Shown here piece by piece: positions 15,598 through 24,448 of a stretch of 64,000 bases of DNA. This stretch comes from Ruminococcus sp. Its GTDB lineage: Bacteria; Bacillota; Clostridia; Oscillospirales; Ruminococcaceae. Positions within the stretch are counted from its first letter, which is position 1. Every line of letters begins with the position of its first letter. Made by a program: the position numbers and the translations under genes. The notes under the pieces are model-generated. The model worked only from the letters and a program-made list of their open reading frames with translations. It ran no database searches and was not told the DNA's origin. The DNA is taken from the NCBI GenBank assembly GCA_015066805.1, contig SVNP01000004.1, positions 1-64,000 of the forward strand, read 5' to 3'.

Positions 15598-16437
15598 ATG
15601 ATCAAACGAATCTGGGGCAGTATTTCTCTGGCATTTCATGCAGGGGCAGAAGTGATTTTTGCAGGTATCATCCTGAGGATGCTGCTGTCTGTCATTGAGG
15701 TGTTTCAGACGGGGGCTTCCACTACCATATTAGATACTATGCGGGAGGATCGGTATTCGCTGCTGATTCTGCCGTGCATGGGTTTTTTCATCTGCCGCCG
15801 CCATGTGGGGCTCAGTACGGCGATGCAGTTTTCTCCCGCTGTACGGGTTACGGGCTTTGCGGTGATCAGTGCTGCGGTATCTGCGGTTTTTGCTGTGGCA
15901 GATGTGGCTATGGTCAAGCTGTATTACAATGTGTTGGCTGAAAGTCGCAGAAGCAGATGGGACGAGGCGGATTGTGTCCGTACATTTCTGGAAGCCCATG
16001 TCTTTATGGATCGGGGAGAGGCACCTGCTTTTTCTTTGAACGGTACTTTGCTGCTGCTGAATACGGCTGTGTTGTATTTCGGGCTGATGCTGTGCGGCTA
16101 TTTGCTGCGGTATATGCTGCGCGCCCGCCCAAAGATGCCGGTTTTATGGCTGGTGGCTGTGGGCGCCGCTGTGGGCTGGCTCTTTGCAATGGAGCATCTT
16201 CCCACGGGGGTTGCGGTGATTTCTTTTCTGGTCATTGTTATTTTGCTGCTGAGCACTCTTTGCCCTGTGATCTTTTTGTTTGGGGGTACCATACTTTGCT
16301 GCGCTTTCCGCGATCTGACCGGTGTGCTGATTTTCAGCGTTATCACAATTCTGATGCTTTGGGCGGTTGCGGTTGCTGTTACGCAGAAAAATGTATTTTG
16401 GCTGCCCGCTGAAAAACGAAAGGAGGGTCTGCTATGA
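15598..16437 (+). CDS. ABC transporter membrane protein, first subunit
   Basis: The ATG at 15598 follows GAAAGGA, 13 bases after the ATPase stop. The 279-residue protein has about six hydrophobic segments (for example AEVIFAGIILRMLLSVI, GFAVISAAVSAVFAVADV, GVAVISFLVIVILLLST). It is likely one half of the channel served by the ATPase. Sequence similarity to a named permease family is not recognised; the call rests on topology and operon position. Its stop overlaps the next start (ATGA). Confidence 0.75.
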   Translation: MIKRIWGSISLAFHAGAEVIFAGIILRMLLSVIEVFQTGASTTILDTMREDRYSLLILPCMGFFICRRHVGLSTAMQFSPAVRVTGFAVISAAVSAVFAVADVAMVKLYYNVLAESRRSRWDEADCVRTFLEAHVFMDRGEAPAFSLNGTLLLLNTAVLYFGLMLCGYLLRYMLRARPKMPVLWLVAVGAAVGWLFAMEHLPTGVAVISFLVIVILLLSTLCPVIFLFGGTILCCAFRDLTGVLIFSVITILMLWAVAVAVTQKNVFWLPAEKRKEGLL

Positions 16438-17150
16438 ATCGTTTGCAGGCTACTATGTTGTATTCCGCTATCCTGGCGCGCAGAGGTATTCTTGTGATGG
16501 TGGCGGTACAGGTCATATCCACAGTGATTTTGTTTTTGTTCAATCATGAAATGCTGCTGGCACCGGATTTGCTTGTGGTATTGGTTCTGATGGTGTTTGG
16601 CATTTTGTATTATCATCGCCATACCGCATTCTGCGTTGCCAATGCGGTCAGTATGCGCTATCGGATGGTTTCCTTTCTTGCGGTAATGGGCGGTATGGCG
16701 TTGTCGGCAGCTTTGCTGAGCTGCCTTGCCTGGGCTGTGCTGCGTGCATCGTATGGTATGTTCTGGTGCGAATTCTACCGCTATATGGTATCCGGCAGTT
16801 CTTATTTTTCTGTTTACCCTATGATCGTGAAGGCTTCAGAGCTGCTGTGCTATTATTTTTCGGTTATGATGTTTGGCAGCTTACTGGGATGTATGCGGGA
16901 GAAAAAAGGAGAGGGCTTTACGCTGCTGACCTTACTGATCGCAACCGTTACGGTGGTGGTACTGGCAGTGGCAGGTCGCTATATGCAGGCTCTTGGGCTG
17001 ATTGCTGCGCTGCCGGTCTGGTTGATGCAGAGTCCGTGGTCTGCTATGGTGCTTTCTTTGCTGGTAGCTGTTGGTTGCCTGTGGATCATGATGCGGCAGG
17101 TATCTGTGAGCGTGAAAAAGGAAAGGAGTAATTCTCATGAAGCTGCGTAA
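16434..17150 (+). CDS. ABC transporter membrane protein, second subunit
   Basis: The 238-residue protein has about six membrane segments (GILVMVAVQVISTVILFLF, LVVLVLMVFGILYYH, LLIATVTVVVLAVAG, SAMVLSLLVAVGCLWIMM) and few soluble parts. It overlaps the preceding gene by 4 bases and the following lipoprotein gene by 14 bases, so it is translationally coupled on both sides. It probably pairs with the first membrane subunit. Confidence 0.75.
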   Translation: MNRLQATMLYSAILARRGILVMVAVQVISTVILFLFNHEMLLAPDLLVVLVLMVFGILYYHRHTAFCVANAVSMRYRMVSFLAVMGGMALSAALLSCLAWAVLRASYGMFWCEFYRYMVSGSSYFSVYPMIVKASELLCYYFSVMMFGSLLGCMREKKGEGFTLLTLLIATVTVVVLAVAGRYMQALGLIAALPVWLMQSPWSAMVLSLLVAVGCLWIMMRQVSVSVKKERSNSHEAA

Positions 17151-17820
17151 GCATTCGGCGGTGATCAGTGCCGCAGTATTTCTTCTGCTGGGCACCGGTT
17201 GTGAAGAAAACCTTGATACGCTGGTGCCTATGAATTATTATCAGGCCATTGCACCTGATGGTTGGTGGCAGGATCTTATGGCATATCCTGTGGAGGCGGA
17301 GCATATGGAGTTTGCCGAATCCATGTTCCGAGAGATTGAGGTGATGGGTGCCCATCTGATACTGCCCATGGAGGTTTCCGATTTGCCCCGGGGCTTTGCG
17401 ATAGAACCGAACGGTGTGAGGTATTATCCTGAAGAGCATTATCGGGGGTACTACCTGACCAAGGCTGCGTTGGCAGCGGATGACATTTTCGTGTGCGATG
17501 TAATGATCCTGCACAGCAAGGATGCTCCCGTTACGGATGGTGTGATTGTGAGCATGAGGTTTACTCTTGACCAATTTGACGAGAGCCTAGCAGAAGTAAA
17601 GCTTGGCGGCCAAAGCCCGTTTTATACCAAGGCAGAGGTTGAAAAGCTGCTGGGTGAGAATACATTGCCTGATACAGAAAATGTGATTCGGAACATGAAC
17701 TACCATTTGGGGGATGACCGCCTCATCGGATTCTATTATCGCCTTGAAAACGAAGAGTGGCCGGAAAGCCTGTCGGCATATAAGGTCATGCTGAGCGTGG
17801 TGGGAGGAGCACCGGTATGA
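17137..17820 (+). CDS. Lipoprotein of unknown function in the YtrA-type ABC operon
   Basis: The 227-residue protein has a lipoprotein signal with lipobox GTGC (Cys22), so it should be anchored outside the membrane. The mature part contains LPMEVSDLPRGFAIE and YYPEEHYRGYY, which resemble LRLGDLPEDFSYE in the next gene product. The two may therefore be distant relatives. No known family is recognised. AAAGGAG precedes the ATG. Its stop overlaps the next start (ATGA). It is likely an accessory substrate-binding or sensing part of the ABC system. Confidence 0.75.
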   Translation: MKLRKHSAVISAAVFLLLGTGCEENLDTLVPMNYYQAIAPDGWWQDLMAYPVEAEHMEFAESMFREIEVMGAHLILPMEVSDLPRGFAIEPNGVRYYPEEHYRGYYLTKAALAADDIFVCDVMILHSKDAPVTDGVIVSMRFTLDQFDESLAEVKLGGQSPFYTKAEVEKLLGENTLPDTENVIRNMNYHLGDDRLIGFYYRLENEEWPESLSAYKVMLSVVGGAPV

Positions 17821-19142
17821 GGAACATTCGGTTTTGTACGGCAGTTGTTCTGCTGATGAGTGTTATGACATTGTTGGGTTATTCCCTGCTGCGTACGGCA
17901 CAGGCAAATCTGCATATGCTCCATGCCCGGTTATACAGCGGTACCCATGAAGAGGAGATTACAGATATAAACGCAGAAACCTTTACACATAAGGAAGTAC
18001 CCTTGCCTGATTTTCAGAATGGTATACAGGCGGAGGATATGAAGTACTTTACAGTGGATGGAAAGATGCTGTCTTTTCCGCTGCGGCTGGGAGATCTGCC
18101 TGAGGATTTCAGTTATGAGTGGATCGCCTGTTCTCAACGCTATGAAGACGGAAACGTGATACCGGGGCAGTATACCGGCCAAGTCGGCTTGTTGTATCAA
18201 GGGCAGTTCGTTGCCGCAGCATCGTTTAGCGAGGATCAATTTAATGTGGATGCGGAAACCCTGCTGACAACGATCAGGGTTCCTGTGTGCTTCAGTGCCT
18301 ACAAACCGCAGATCATTGTTGGCGGTATGGATGTCAATGCGATAAATGATGATACGATGAAAGAGATACACGTTTCCAACGGTATGGATTGGTGGGCAGA
18401 TGCTGTTTATGCATTGGACGAAAGCGGCTGTTATTCGATAGAATGTAGTGATCTCGATCTGCTCAACACTTTGGTTATATTGCGATACACAGGCGTTTCG
18501 GAGAATAAGAATTATCATACAGTTAATATGGATTACTCCTATGAATTGCCCGAAGACTACGACCCTGCCAAGGATACGGTGCAGGCTGCTATGCAGTTTA
18601 CGCCCTTGCAGGAAAAAAACAGTCAATGGCTGGAGATTGTGGAGCAGCTTGCCATTGGCGGCAAACAGGAGAATCCTTTCCCCTGTACGCTGAATGCTCT
18701 GATGTATCGTCTTGGGGGCTGTTACATATCGGAGAGGCATATGGGGATCGGTAGTTATCGGCAGGATAAAAAAGCGACGGAGATCTACTGCGATATCCTG
18801 GACGAGGATGGGTATATGCTCTGTGGTGTTACTGTGCTGGCGCCATGGGGTTGTACTCTGGGTGATGCACAGGTGGTTGCCATTGATGTGGATATGGACA
18901 GTGATATGGTGGTGAATACAACGGCTGCAAAAGAACTGATGGAACAGATCCGCAGCGGTGAGAACCCTTATGGCTTCCAAGTTGCCAAAAGAGATGAGAT
19001 TGAGAAAACCGTGCATTATACTCTGACGGAGGATCCTGACTGTACAGTGATCCTGGTTGATCCCGAAGAAAGATATAAAACATATAAGCAGGAACTGGAG
19101 ATCCGCTATTTGCCCGATGCGGAGGAGCCGCTTGTGCCATAA
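17817..19142 (+). CDS. Membrane-anchored extracytoplasmic protein, last gene of the ABC operon
   Basis: The 441-residue protein has an N-terminal membrane anchor or uncleaved signal at about 6-26 (FCTAVVLLMSVMTLLGYSLL); no lipobox follows. The rest is predicted outside. It seems to hold two similar units. The first, near 65-170, has LRLGDLPEDFSYE and QVGLLYQGQF. The second, near 280-375, has TLNALMYRLGGCYISE and MLCGVTVLAPWGCTLGDAQV. No known family. It is coupled to the lipoprotein gene by ATGA. Its stop codon lies inside the terminator hairpin. Confidence 0.75.
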   Translation: MRNIRFCTAVVLLMSVMTLLGYSLLRTAQANLHMLHARLYSGTHEEEITDINAETFTHKEVPLPDFQNGIQAEDMKYFTVDGKMLSFPLRLGDLPEDFSYEWIACSQRYEDGNVIPGQYTGQVGLLYQGQFVAAASFSEDQFNVDAETLLTTIRVPVCFSAYKPQIIVGGMDVNAINDDTMKEIHVSNGMDWWADAVYALDESGCYSIECSDLDLLNTLVILRYTGVSENKNYHTVNMDYSYELPEDYDPAKDTVQAAMQFTPLQEKNSQWLEIVEQLAIGGKQENPFPCTLNALMYRLGGCYISERHMGIGSYRQDKKATEIYCDILDEDGYMLCGVTVLAPWGCTLGDAQVVAIDVDMDSDMVVNTTAAKELMEQIRSGENPYGFQVAKRDEIEKTVHYTLTEDPDCTVILVDPEERYKTYKQELEIRYLPDAEEPLVP

Positions 19143-19160
19143 TGGCACAAGCGGTTTTTT
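19128..19160 (+). terminator. Terminator of the YtrA-type operon overlapping the last stop codon
   Basis: Perfect 13-bp stem CCGCTTGTGCCAT (19128-19140) with ATGGCACAAGCGG (19142-19154), then TTTTTT. The TAA is at 19140-19142, so the loop is a single base and part of the coding end forms the stem. Confidence 0.92.
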
Positions 19161-19187
19161 CTGTTTATGTTCAGCAGAAAAAGACAC

Positions 19188-19216
19188 TTTACAAACCATG
19201 GGAACTGTGATATAAT
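19188..19216 (+). promoter_or_regulatory. Sigma-A promoter of the GH30 gene
   Basis: TTTACA (19188-19193), 17-base spacer, TATAAT (19211-19216), giving a leader of about 60 bases before the ATG at 19284. Confidence 0.8.
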
Positions 19217-19283
19217 CAAACCGTGCAGGGTGTATCAAAGCTCTGACACAAAAGAAAAAACAGGATTGGGATGGAATGAAATC

Positions 19284-21884
19284 ATGAGAAAACACAAGAG
19301 AGCATTGGCTGCCCTGATGGCGGCTGCCATGGCGGTTCCTGCTATGGGAAATGTTGGTACGGAAATCCATGCTGCCACTACGGTGGTGATATCACCGTAC
19401 AACGCCTATGAGATCAACGGCGGTGTATTTGAAGGCTGGGGCACGTCCCTTTGCTGGTGGGCAAACCGCATCGGCTATTCGGATTCTCTGGCACAGCAGG
19501 CTGCGGATGTCTTTTACGGCGACAACGGCCTGCGGCTGAACATTGCTCGCTTTAACATCGGCGGCGGTGATGACCCCAGCCACACCCATATCACCCGTAC
19601 CGATTCCAATATGCCGGGCTATACCGTATATCGTAACGGCAGCGTTACCTATGACTGGAATGCTGACCATAATCAGCGCAATGTGCTGCTGAAAGCCATT
19701 GCTGCCGCAGGGGATGACATGATCGTGGAGATGTTTTCCAACTCTCCCCCCTATTACATGACGGAAAGCGGCTGCAGCAGCGGCGGCAACGATCCCAGTG
19801 TGAACAATCTGAAGGCAGATTATTTTGATGATTTCGCTGCATATCTGGCGGAGGTATCTGCACATTATCAGAATGAATGGGGTGTGAAGATTCAGAGCAT
19901 TGATGCCATGAATGAGCCCTATACCAATTACTGGAGCGCATACAGTCCCAAGCAGGAGGGCTGCCATTTTGATCAGGGAAATACCCAGACCACGATCATT
20001 CTGGAGCTGAAAAAGGCAATGGAGGCGAAGGGCCTTGGCGATGTGATCCTCTGCGGTACCGATGAAACTTCCATTGATACGCAGATCAGCTCCTACAATG
20101 CGCTTTCTGCTGAGGCAAAAGCTGCATTGCAGCGCATTGACACCCATACTTACAGCGGCAGCAAGCGTTCTCAACTGAAGGATCTTGCTGTCAGTGAAGG
20201 CAAAAACCTCTGGATGAGCGAGGTGGACGGCGGCAGCACTGCCGGTACCAATGCCGGCGAGATGGGTGCTGCACTCTGGCTTGCAAACCGCATTACACTG
20301 GATGTAAACGAACTGAATGCCTCTGCATGGATCATGTGGCAGGTTATTGATAATCATATTTCCGCAGCAGGCTATAACGGCAACAAGGACAGCGGTATGC
20401 CCAATCTCAACGGCGGTTACTGGGGTGTTGCGGTTGCCGATCATGATAATGATACGATCATTCTCACCAAGAAATACTATGCCTTTGGTCAGTATTCCCG
20501 CTATATCCGCCCCGGTATGACCATGCTGAAATCTTCCGGCTCTACCGTGGCTGCTTATGATGCGGAAAAGGAACAGCTTGTGATCGTTGCGGTCAATACG
20601 GCAGGCAGTGCAAGTGATATGCACTTTGATCTGTCGGGATTTGGTTCTGTGGGGGCTAATGCCAAGGTCATCCGTACCAGTGCCACCGAAAACTGGGCAG
20701 ATGCGGGCAGTATCCGTACAAGCGGCAATGCGCTGGATGCCTCGCTGGCTGCCAACTCCGTTACCACCTTTATTATTGATGGTGTGAGCGGCGGTAAGGC
20801 TCTGGAAAACAAGATCACCGTGACCGATGATATGATCAGCGGCAGCAATGCATGGAACAATTCCTCTAACGATTGCTTTAAGGTCTTTGATGGCAGCACG
20901 GCTACCTATTTCGATGGCGTAGGCAACGGCTGGGTACAGGTGGATCTGGGCAATGTGTATGATCTGACTGCTATTGGCTATGCTCCCAGAAGCGGATTTG
21001 AATACCGCTGCCCTGATGGTGCTTTTATGGTCTCCGATGACGGCGTGAACTGGAAAACGGTTTATACCATTCCCACACAGCCCTCCGGCGGCATGAATTA
21101 TGTCACGAGCTTTTCCGGTACGCCTTCCGGCAGATATGTACGGTATCAGGTGCCGGAGGGAACTCCCAATAATCAGTGGAACGATGATGACACCTACTGC
21201 TGCAACATCGCAGAGATCGAACTGTACGGTACTTTGAGCGTGGCTGCCACGCATACCCGCATTGAACCTGTTGCCGTTACGGGCAGCGATGCATGGAATC
21301 AGTCCGCCAATGATTGCTCCAAGGTCTTTGACGGTGATACCGCAACCTATTTCGATGGTGTAGGCAATGGCTGGGTACAGGCTGATCTGGGCGGATTGTA
21401 TGATATCACCGCCATTGGCTTTGCCCCCAGAAGCGGTTATGAATATCGCTGCACCGATGGTATGTTTATGATCTCTCAGGATGGCGCGAACTGGACGACC
21501 ATTCATACCGTAGCAGGTCTGCCTGTTCCCGGTATGCAGTATATCAAAGAGCTTGCAGGGGATACCACCGCACGGTATATCCGCTATCAGGTGCCAGAAG
21601 GCGCACCACAGAATGCCTACAACGATGATGATGTGTATTGCTGCAATATTGCGGAGATCGAAGTATATGGTGAGTATGTTTCCGCAGCGGCAATTGTGGG
21701 TGATGTGAACTGCGACGGTGATGTGAAGATCGGTGATGTGATTTTGCTGAATCGTTTCCTTGCAGAGGATCAGAGCATTACTGTTACCGCACAGGGCATG
21801 CTCAATGCCGAAGCCGATGGCGTAAATGGCATAAACGGAAATGATTCTGTTGCCATTTTGTATCTCCTGGCAGGTCTTGCATAA
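19284..21884 (+). CDS. Secreted GH30 hydrolase (endo-beta-1,6-galactanase-like) with two CBM32-like modules and a dockerin
   Basis: Start chosen at 19284 because MRKHKRALAALMAAAMAV begins a normal signal peptide (cleavage near residue 31); the longer frame adds a non-signal stretch. The 866-residue protein has a GH30 barrel plus side beta domain at about 35-510. The acid/base is in DAMNEP (Glu211) and the nucleophile in WMSEVDGG (Glu313). GWGTSLCWWANR and NIARFNIGGGDDP fit GH30 subfamily 5, known for beta-1,6-galactan. Two tandem discoidin/CBM32-like modules follow (about 515-655 and 660-797). A divergent dockerin (GDVNCDGDVKIGDVILLNRF; second repeat NAEADGVNGINGNDSVAILY) ends the protein. 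It should act outside the cell on arabinogalactan-type polymer. Ribosome site is weak. Confidence 0.9.
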   Translation: MRKHKRALAALMAAAMAVPAMGNVGTEIHAATTVVISPYNAYEINGGVFEGWGTSLCWWANRIGYSDSLAQQAADVFYGDNGLRLNIARFNIGGGDDPSHTHITRTDSNMPGYTVYRNGSVTYDWNADHNQRNVLLKAIAAAGDDMIVEMFSNSPPYYMTESGCSSGGNDPSVNNLKADYFDDFAAYLAEVSAHYQNEWGVKIQSIDAMNEPYTNYWSAYSPKQEGCHFDQGNTQTTIILELKKAMEAKGLGDVILCGTDETSIDTQISSYNALSAEAKAALQRIDTHTYSGSKRSQLKDLAVSEGKNLWMSEVDGGSTAGTNAGEMGAALWLANRITLDVNELNASAWIMWQVIDNHISAAGYNGNKDSGMPNLNGGYWGVAVADHDNDTIILTKKYYAFGQYSRYIRPGMTMLKSSGSTVAAYDAEKEQLVIVAVNTAGSASDMHFDLSGFGSVGANAKVIRTSATENWADAGSIRTSGNALDASLAANSVTTFIIDGVSGGKALENKITVTDDMISGSNAWNNSSNDCFKVFDGSTATYFDGVGNGWVQVDLGNVYDLTAIGYAPRSGFEYRCPDGAFMVSDDGVNWKTVYTIPTQPSGGMNYVTSFSGTPSGRYVRYQVPEGTPNNQWNDDDTYCCNIAEIELYGTLSVAATHTRIEPVAVTGSDAWNQSANDCSKVFDGDTATYFDGVGNGWVQADLGGLYDITAIGFAPRSGYEYRCTDGMFMISQDGANWTTIHTVAGLPVPGMQYIKELAGDTTARYIRYQVPEGAPQNAYNDDDVYCCNIAEIEVYGEYVSAAAIVGDVNCDGDVKIGDVILLNRFLAEDQSITVTAQGMLNAEADGVNGINGNDSVAILYLLAGLA
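20838..21672 (+). repeat. In-frame tandem duplication encoding two CBM32-like modules
   Basis: The two units run about 20838-21231 and 21280-21672. They share long stretches at the DNA level, for example ACCTATTTCGATGG followed by GGCTGGGTACAGG in both, and at protein level (KVFDG.TATYFDGVGNGWVQ, EYRC.DG.FM, YCCNIAEIE.YG). Confidence 0.85.
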
Positions 21885-21892
21885 ATGAAACA

Positions 21893-21928
21893 CAACACCG
21901 TCCGCAGTGGAAACTGTGGGCGGTGTTC
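21893..21928 (+). terminator. Hairpin after the GH30 gene
   Basis: ACACCGTCCGCAGT (21895-21908) pairs with ACTGTGGGCGGTGTT (21913-21927) with a wobble. Only a short T-run follows, so strength is uncertain. Confidence 0.7.
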
Positions 21929-21946
21929 TGCTTACGGCTGCCCCAC

Positions 21947-21975
21947 TTGCAATTCCTTGGGGAATGCGGTATAAT
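21947..21975 (+). promoter_or_regulatory. Sigma-A promoter of the sortase-recQ unit
   Basis: TTGCAA (21947-21952), 17-base spacer, TATAAT (21970-21975), 36 bases before the sortase ATG. Confidence 0.8.
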
Positions 21976-22010
21976 AGAACTATCCAAAATCTGCAAAGGG
22001 CGGTGATACG

Positions 22011-22532
22011 ATGAAGGCTGTAAAGAAAAAGTTCATGTTCCGTATCGGACTGGTGTGTATGCTGTGCGGAGCTGTTATGCTGGGCGTTCTGGGCTGGGGG
22101 CGTATCAGCCGTGAGCTGGAAAAACACAGGCTGCTGCAGGAATGCGTGGTATTTGAGATACCCGCCCTGGAGATCAAGGCACCTGTACTGGAGGGCACGG
22201 AGCATGAGGTGCTTTCCAAGGCGGCAGGGCATTTTCCCGGTACCGGCGCACCCGGCAGCGGGAATTACTGCATTGCAGGTCATAACAGCACCATTTATGC
22301 CGAGATCTTCAACGAGATGAAGCATATTGAAGCAGGAATGCAGATGTATCTCATTGACAATGATGCGGAACGAACCCGATATCTGTATACCGTAACCGAA
22401 AATAAGATCGTGGAGCCACATGAAACATGGGTGCTGGAGGACTTCGGGGATGACCGCATTACCATTGTTACCTGTACCGATGACGGTACACAGCGACAGA
22501 TCGTTGTGGGGCTGCTGACACCGCAGCCATAA
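22011..22532 (+). CDS. Sortase (class D/E-like transpeptidase)
   Basis: The 173-residue protein has an N-terminal membrane anchor at about 10-29 (FRIGLVCMLCGAVMLGVLGW) and a sortase beta-barrel. It shows all three active-site residues: His91 in CIAGHNS, Cys155 in TIVTCTDDG and Arg162 in TQRQIVVG. It should cleave an LPxTG-like signal and attach surface proteins to peptidoglycan. No substrate gene is adjacent, although the dockerin enzyme upstream implies scaffoldins that are sometimes sortase-anchored. The class is judged from size and the GHNS and TC motifs only. recQ starts 21 bases downstream. Confidence 0.92.
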   Translation: MKAVKKKFMFRIGLVCMLCGAVMLGVLGWGRISRELEKHRLLQECVVFEIPALEIKAPVLEGTEHEVLSKAAGHFPGTGAPGSGNYCIAGHNSTIYAEIFNEMKHIEAGMQMYLIDNDAERTRYLYTVTENKIVEPHETWVLEDFGDDRITIVTCTDDGTQRQIVVGLLTPQP

Positions 22533-22553
22533 AAGGAGAGGAAGTACCGAATC

Positions 22554-24404
22554 ATGAACAACCCAACCAAGGAAGCTGTTTTGCAGCGGTATTTCGGGCA
22601 TAGCAGCTTTCGTACCGGGCAGGATACCTTGATTGATGCCATTTGTGCAGGCCGTGATGTATTGGGAATCATGCCTACGGGCGCGGGAAAATCCATATGC
22701 TATCAGGTGCCTGCCATGCTGCTGCCGGGGATCACCATTGTGGTTTCTCCGCTGATCTCTCTGATGCAGGATCAGGTGGCTGCTTTGCGGAGTGCGGGTA
22801 TCCCTGCGGCATATCTCAACAGCACCATGACAGGTGCTGAATACTTCCGCACACTGCATCAGGCGGAGGAGGGCAGATTCAAGCTGCTGTATGTGGCACC
22901 GGAGCGTTTGCTCAATGAAACCTTTTTGCAGTTTGCACATTCGCATTTGCTTTCCATGGTCACTGTGGATGAAGCCCATTGTGTTTCTCAGTGGGGACAG
23001 GATTTCCGCCCCAGCTACCTGAAAATCGTCACATTTATTGAATCCTTGCCCTATCGCCCTGTGGTCAGTGCTTTTACCGCTACTGCTACTGCCGAGGTGC
23101 GTGAGGATATCAGCCATATTCTGAAGCAGAAGGATCCCTTTGTGCTCACCACCGGCTTTGATCGTGAGAATCTGAGCTTTTCGGTGATGAAGCCTGCCAA
23201 TAAGCTGAATACCCTGAAAGAGCTGCTTTCCGCACGCAAAGACAGAAGCGGCATTGTATACTGTCTGACCCGTAAAACCGTGGAGGAGGTATGCAGTGCT
23301 TTACGCATCGCAGGATTTGCCGCCACCCGATATCATGCGGGATTGGATGATGAGGAACGCAGTGAAAACCAAGATGATTTTATTTATGATCGGCAGACGA
23401 TTATGGTGGCTACCAATGCCTTTGGCATGGGGATTGATAAATCCAATGTGAGCTTTGTGATCCACTATAATATGCCGAAAAATCCTGAAGGGTACTATCA
23501 GGAAGCGGGCCGTGCGGGACGGGATGGTGAGCCTGCGGAGTGTATTCTGCTGTACAGCGGTCAGGATGTGCGTACCAATCAGTTTTTGATCGAACGCACG
23601 GGGGAGGACAGCGAGCTGACGGGCGCACAATTGGATTTTGTACTTGCTCAGGAGCGTGCAAGACTGAAAATGATGACCTTCTACTGTACCACCGATGATT
23701 GCCTGAGAGGATTTCTGCTGCGGTATTTTGGGGAGAAAGCCCCTCATTTCTGCGGCAACTGCAGCAATTGCAATACTCATTTTGAAGCTGTGGATATGAC
23801 GGTGGATGCCCAGAAGATCGTATCCTGTGTGTATCGGCTGCGGCAGAGAAACCTGCGGTTTGGCAAAACCATGATCGTGGATATTCTGTGCGGCAGCAAA
23901 AAAGAACGTCTGCTGCAAATGCACTTGGATTCTCTTTCCACCTATGGGATCATGTCAGAGTATCCTGCACATAAGGTGCGTGTTATGCTGGAGCATCTGA
24001 TTGCCCACGGATATTTGGAGCAGACCGATGATGCGTATTCCATCGTGGAGATGAATCCGCAATCGGTGCGTCTGTTGAAAGAACGACTGCCTGTAACCAT
24101 CCGCTTGCCCGGAGAAGCACCCAAACCGGAGCGTCTGCGCGGTGACAATCCATTGGAAGAAAAGGATATGGGACTGTTTCAGGCTTTGCGGGAGCTGCGT
24201 GCCAGATACGCCGCCAAAGAACACGCTCCTGCTTATGTGGTGTTTACGGATGCTTCCTTGCGGGATATGGTCAGGCAGCGGCCTGTTACCAAGGAACAAT
24301 TCCTGCAAATCTCAGGTGTCGGTGAGAGAAAGGCAGAAAAATACAGTAAGGCCTTTTGTCAGACCATTCGGGAGTATATGGAAACAGAGCATTCGGAATC
24401 ATAA
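22554..24404 (+). CDS. recQ: ATP-dependent DNA helicase RecQ
   Basis: The 616-residue protein has SF2 helicase motifs: PTGAGKS (41-47), SPLISLMQDQ, DEAHCVSQWGQDFRP (DEAH at 139-142), FTATAT, IVYCLTRK, and motif VI QEAGRAGRDG. A zinc-binding Cys cluster lies near 376-404 (CTTDDC, CGNCSNC). It is followed by a winged-helix RQC region and a C-terminal HRDC domain (about 535-610, with SGVGERKAEKY). It unwinds DNA 3' to 5' in RecF-type repair and replication restart. AAAGGAGAGG lies upstream. It probably shares a transcript with the sortase gene by chance of position. Confidence 0.97.
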   Translation: MNNPTKEAVLQRYFGHSSFRTGQDTLIDAICAGRDVLGIMPTGAGKSICYQVPAMLLPGITIVVSPLISLMQDQVAALRSAGIPAAYLNSTMTGAEYFRTLHQAEEGRFKLLYVAPERLLNETFLQFAHSHLLSMVTVDEAHCVSQWGQDFRPSYLKIVTFIESLPYRPVVSAFTATATAEVREDISHILKQKDPFVLTTGFDRENLSFSVMKPANKLNTLKELLSARKDRSGIVYCLTRKTVEEVCSALRIAGFAATRYHAGLDDEERSENQDDFIYDRQTIMVATNAFGMGIDKSNVSFVIHYNMPKNPEGYYQEAGRAGRDGEPAECILLYSGQDVRTNQFLIERTGEDSELTGAQLDFVLAQERARLKMMTFYCTTDDCLRGFLLRYFGEKAPHFCGNCSNCNTHFEAVDMTVDAQKIVSCVYRLRQRNLRFGKTMIVDILCGSKKERLLQMHLDSLSTYGIMSEYPAHKVRVMLEHLIAHGYLEQTDDAYSIVEMNPQSVRLLKERLPVTIRLPGEAPKPERLRGDNPLEEKDMGLFQALRELRARYAAKEHAPAYVVFTDASLRDMVRQRPVTKEQFLQISGVGERKAEKYSKAFCQTIREYMETEHSES

Positions 24405-24448
24405 CGCTCTGCTGACAAGTACATTATTGGATATCAGGAGGTTTGCGT

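Noticed and set aside
19392-23117. 1241-codon open frame on the minus strand
   Set aside because: It lies opposite the GH30, sortase and recQ genes, which have clear domains, promoters and ribosome sites. Its translation is rich in His, Cys and Ile without any family pattern, as expected for an antisense shadow frame.
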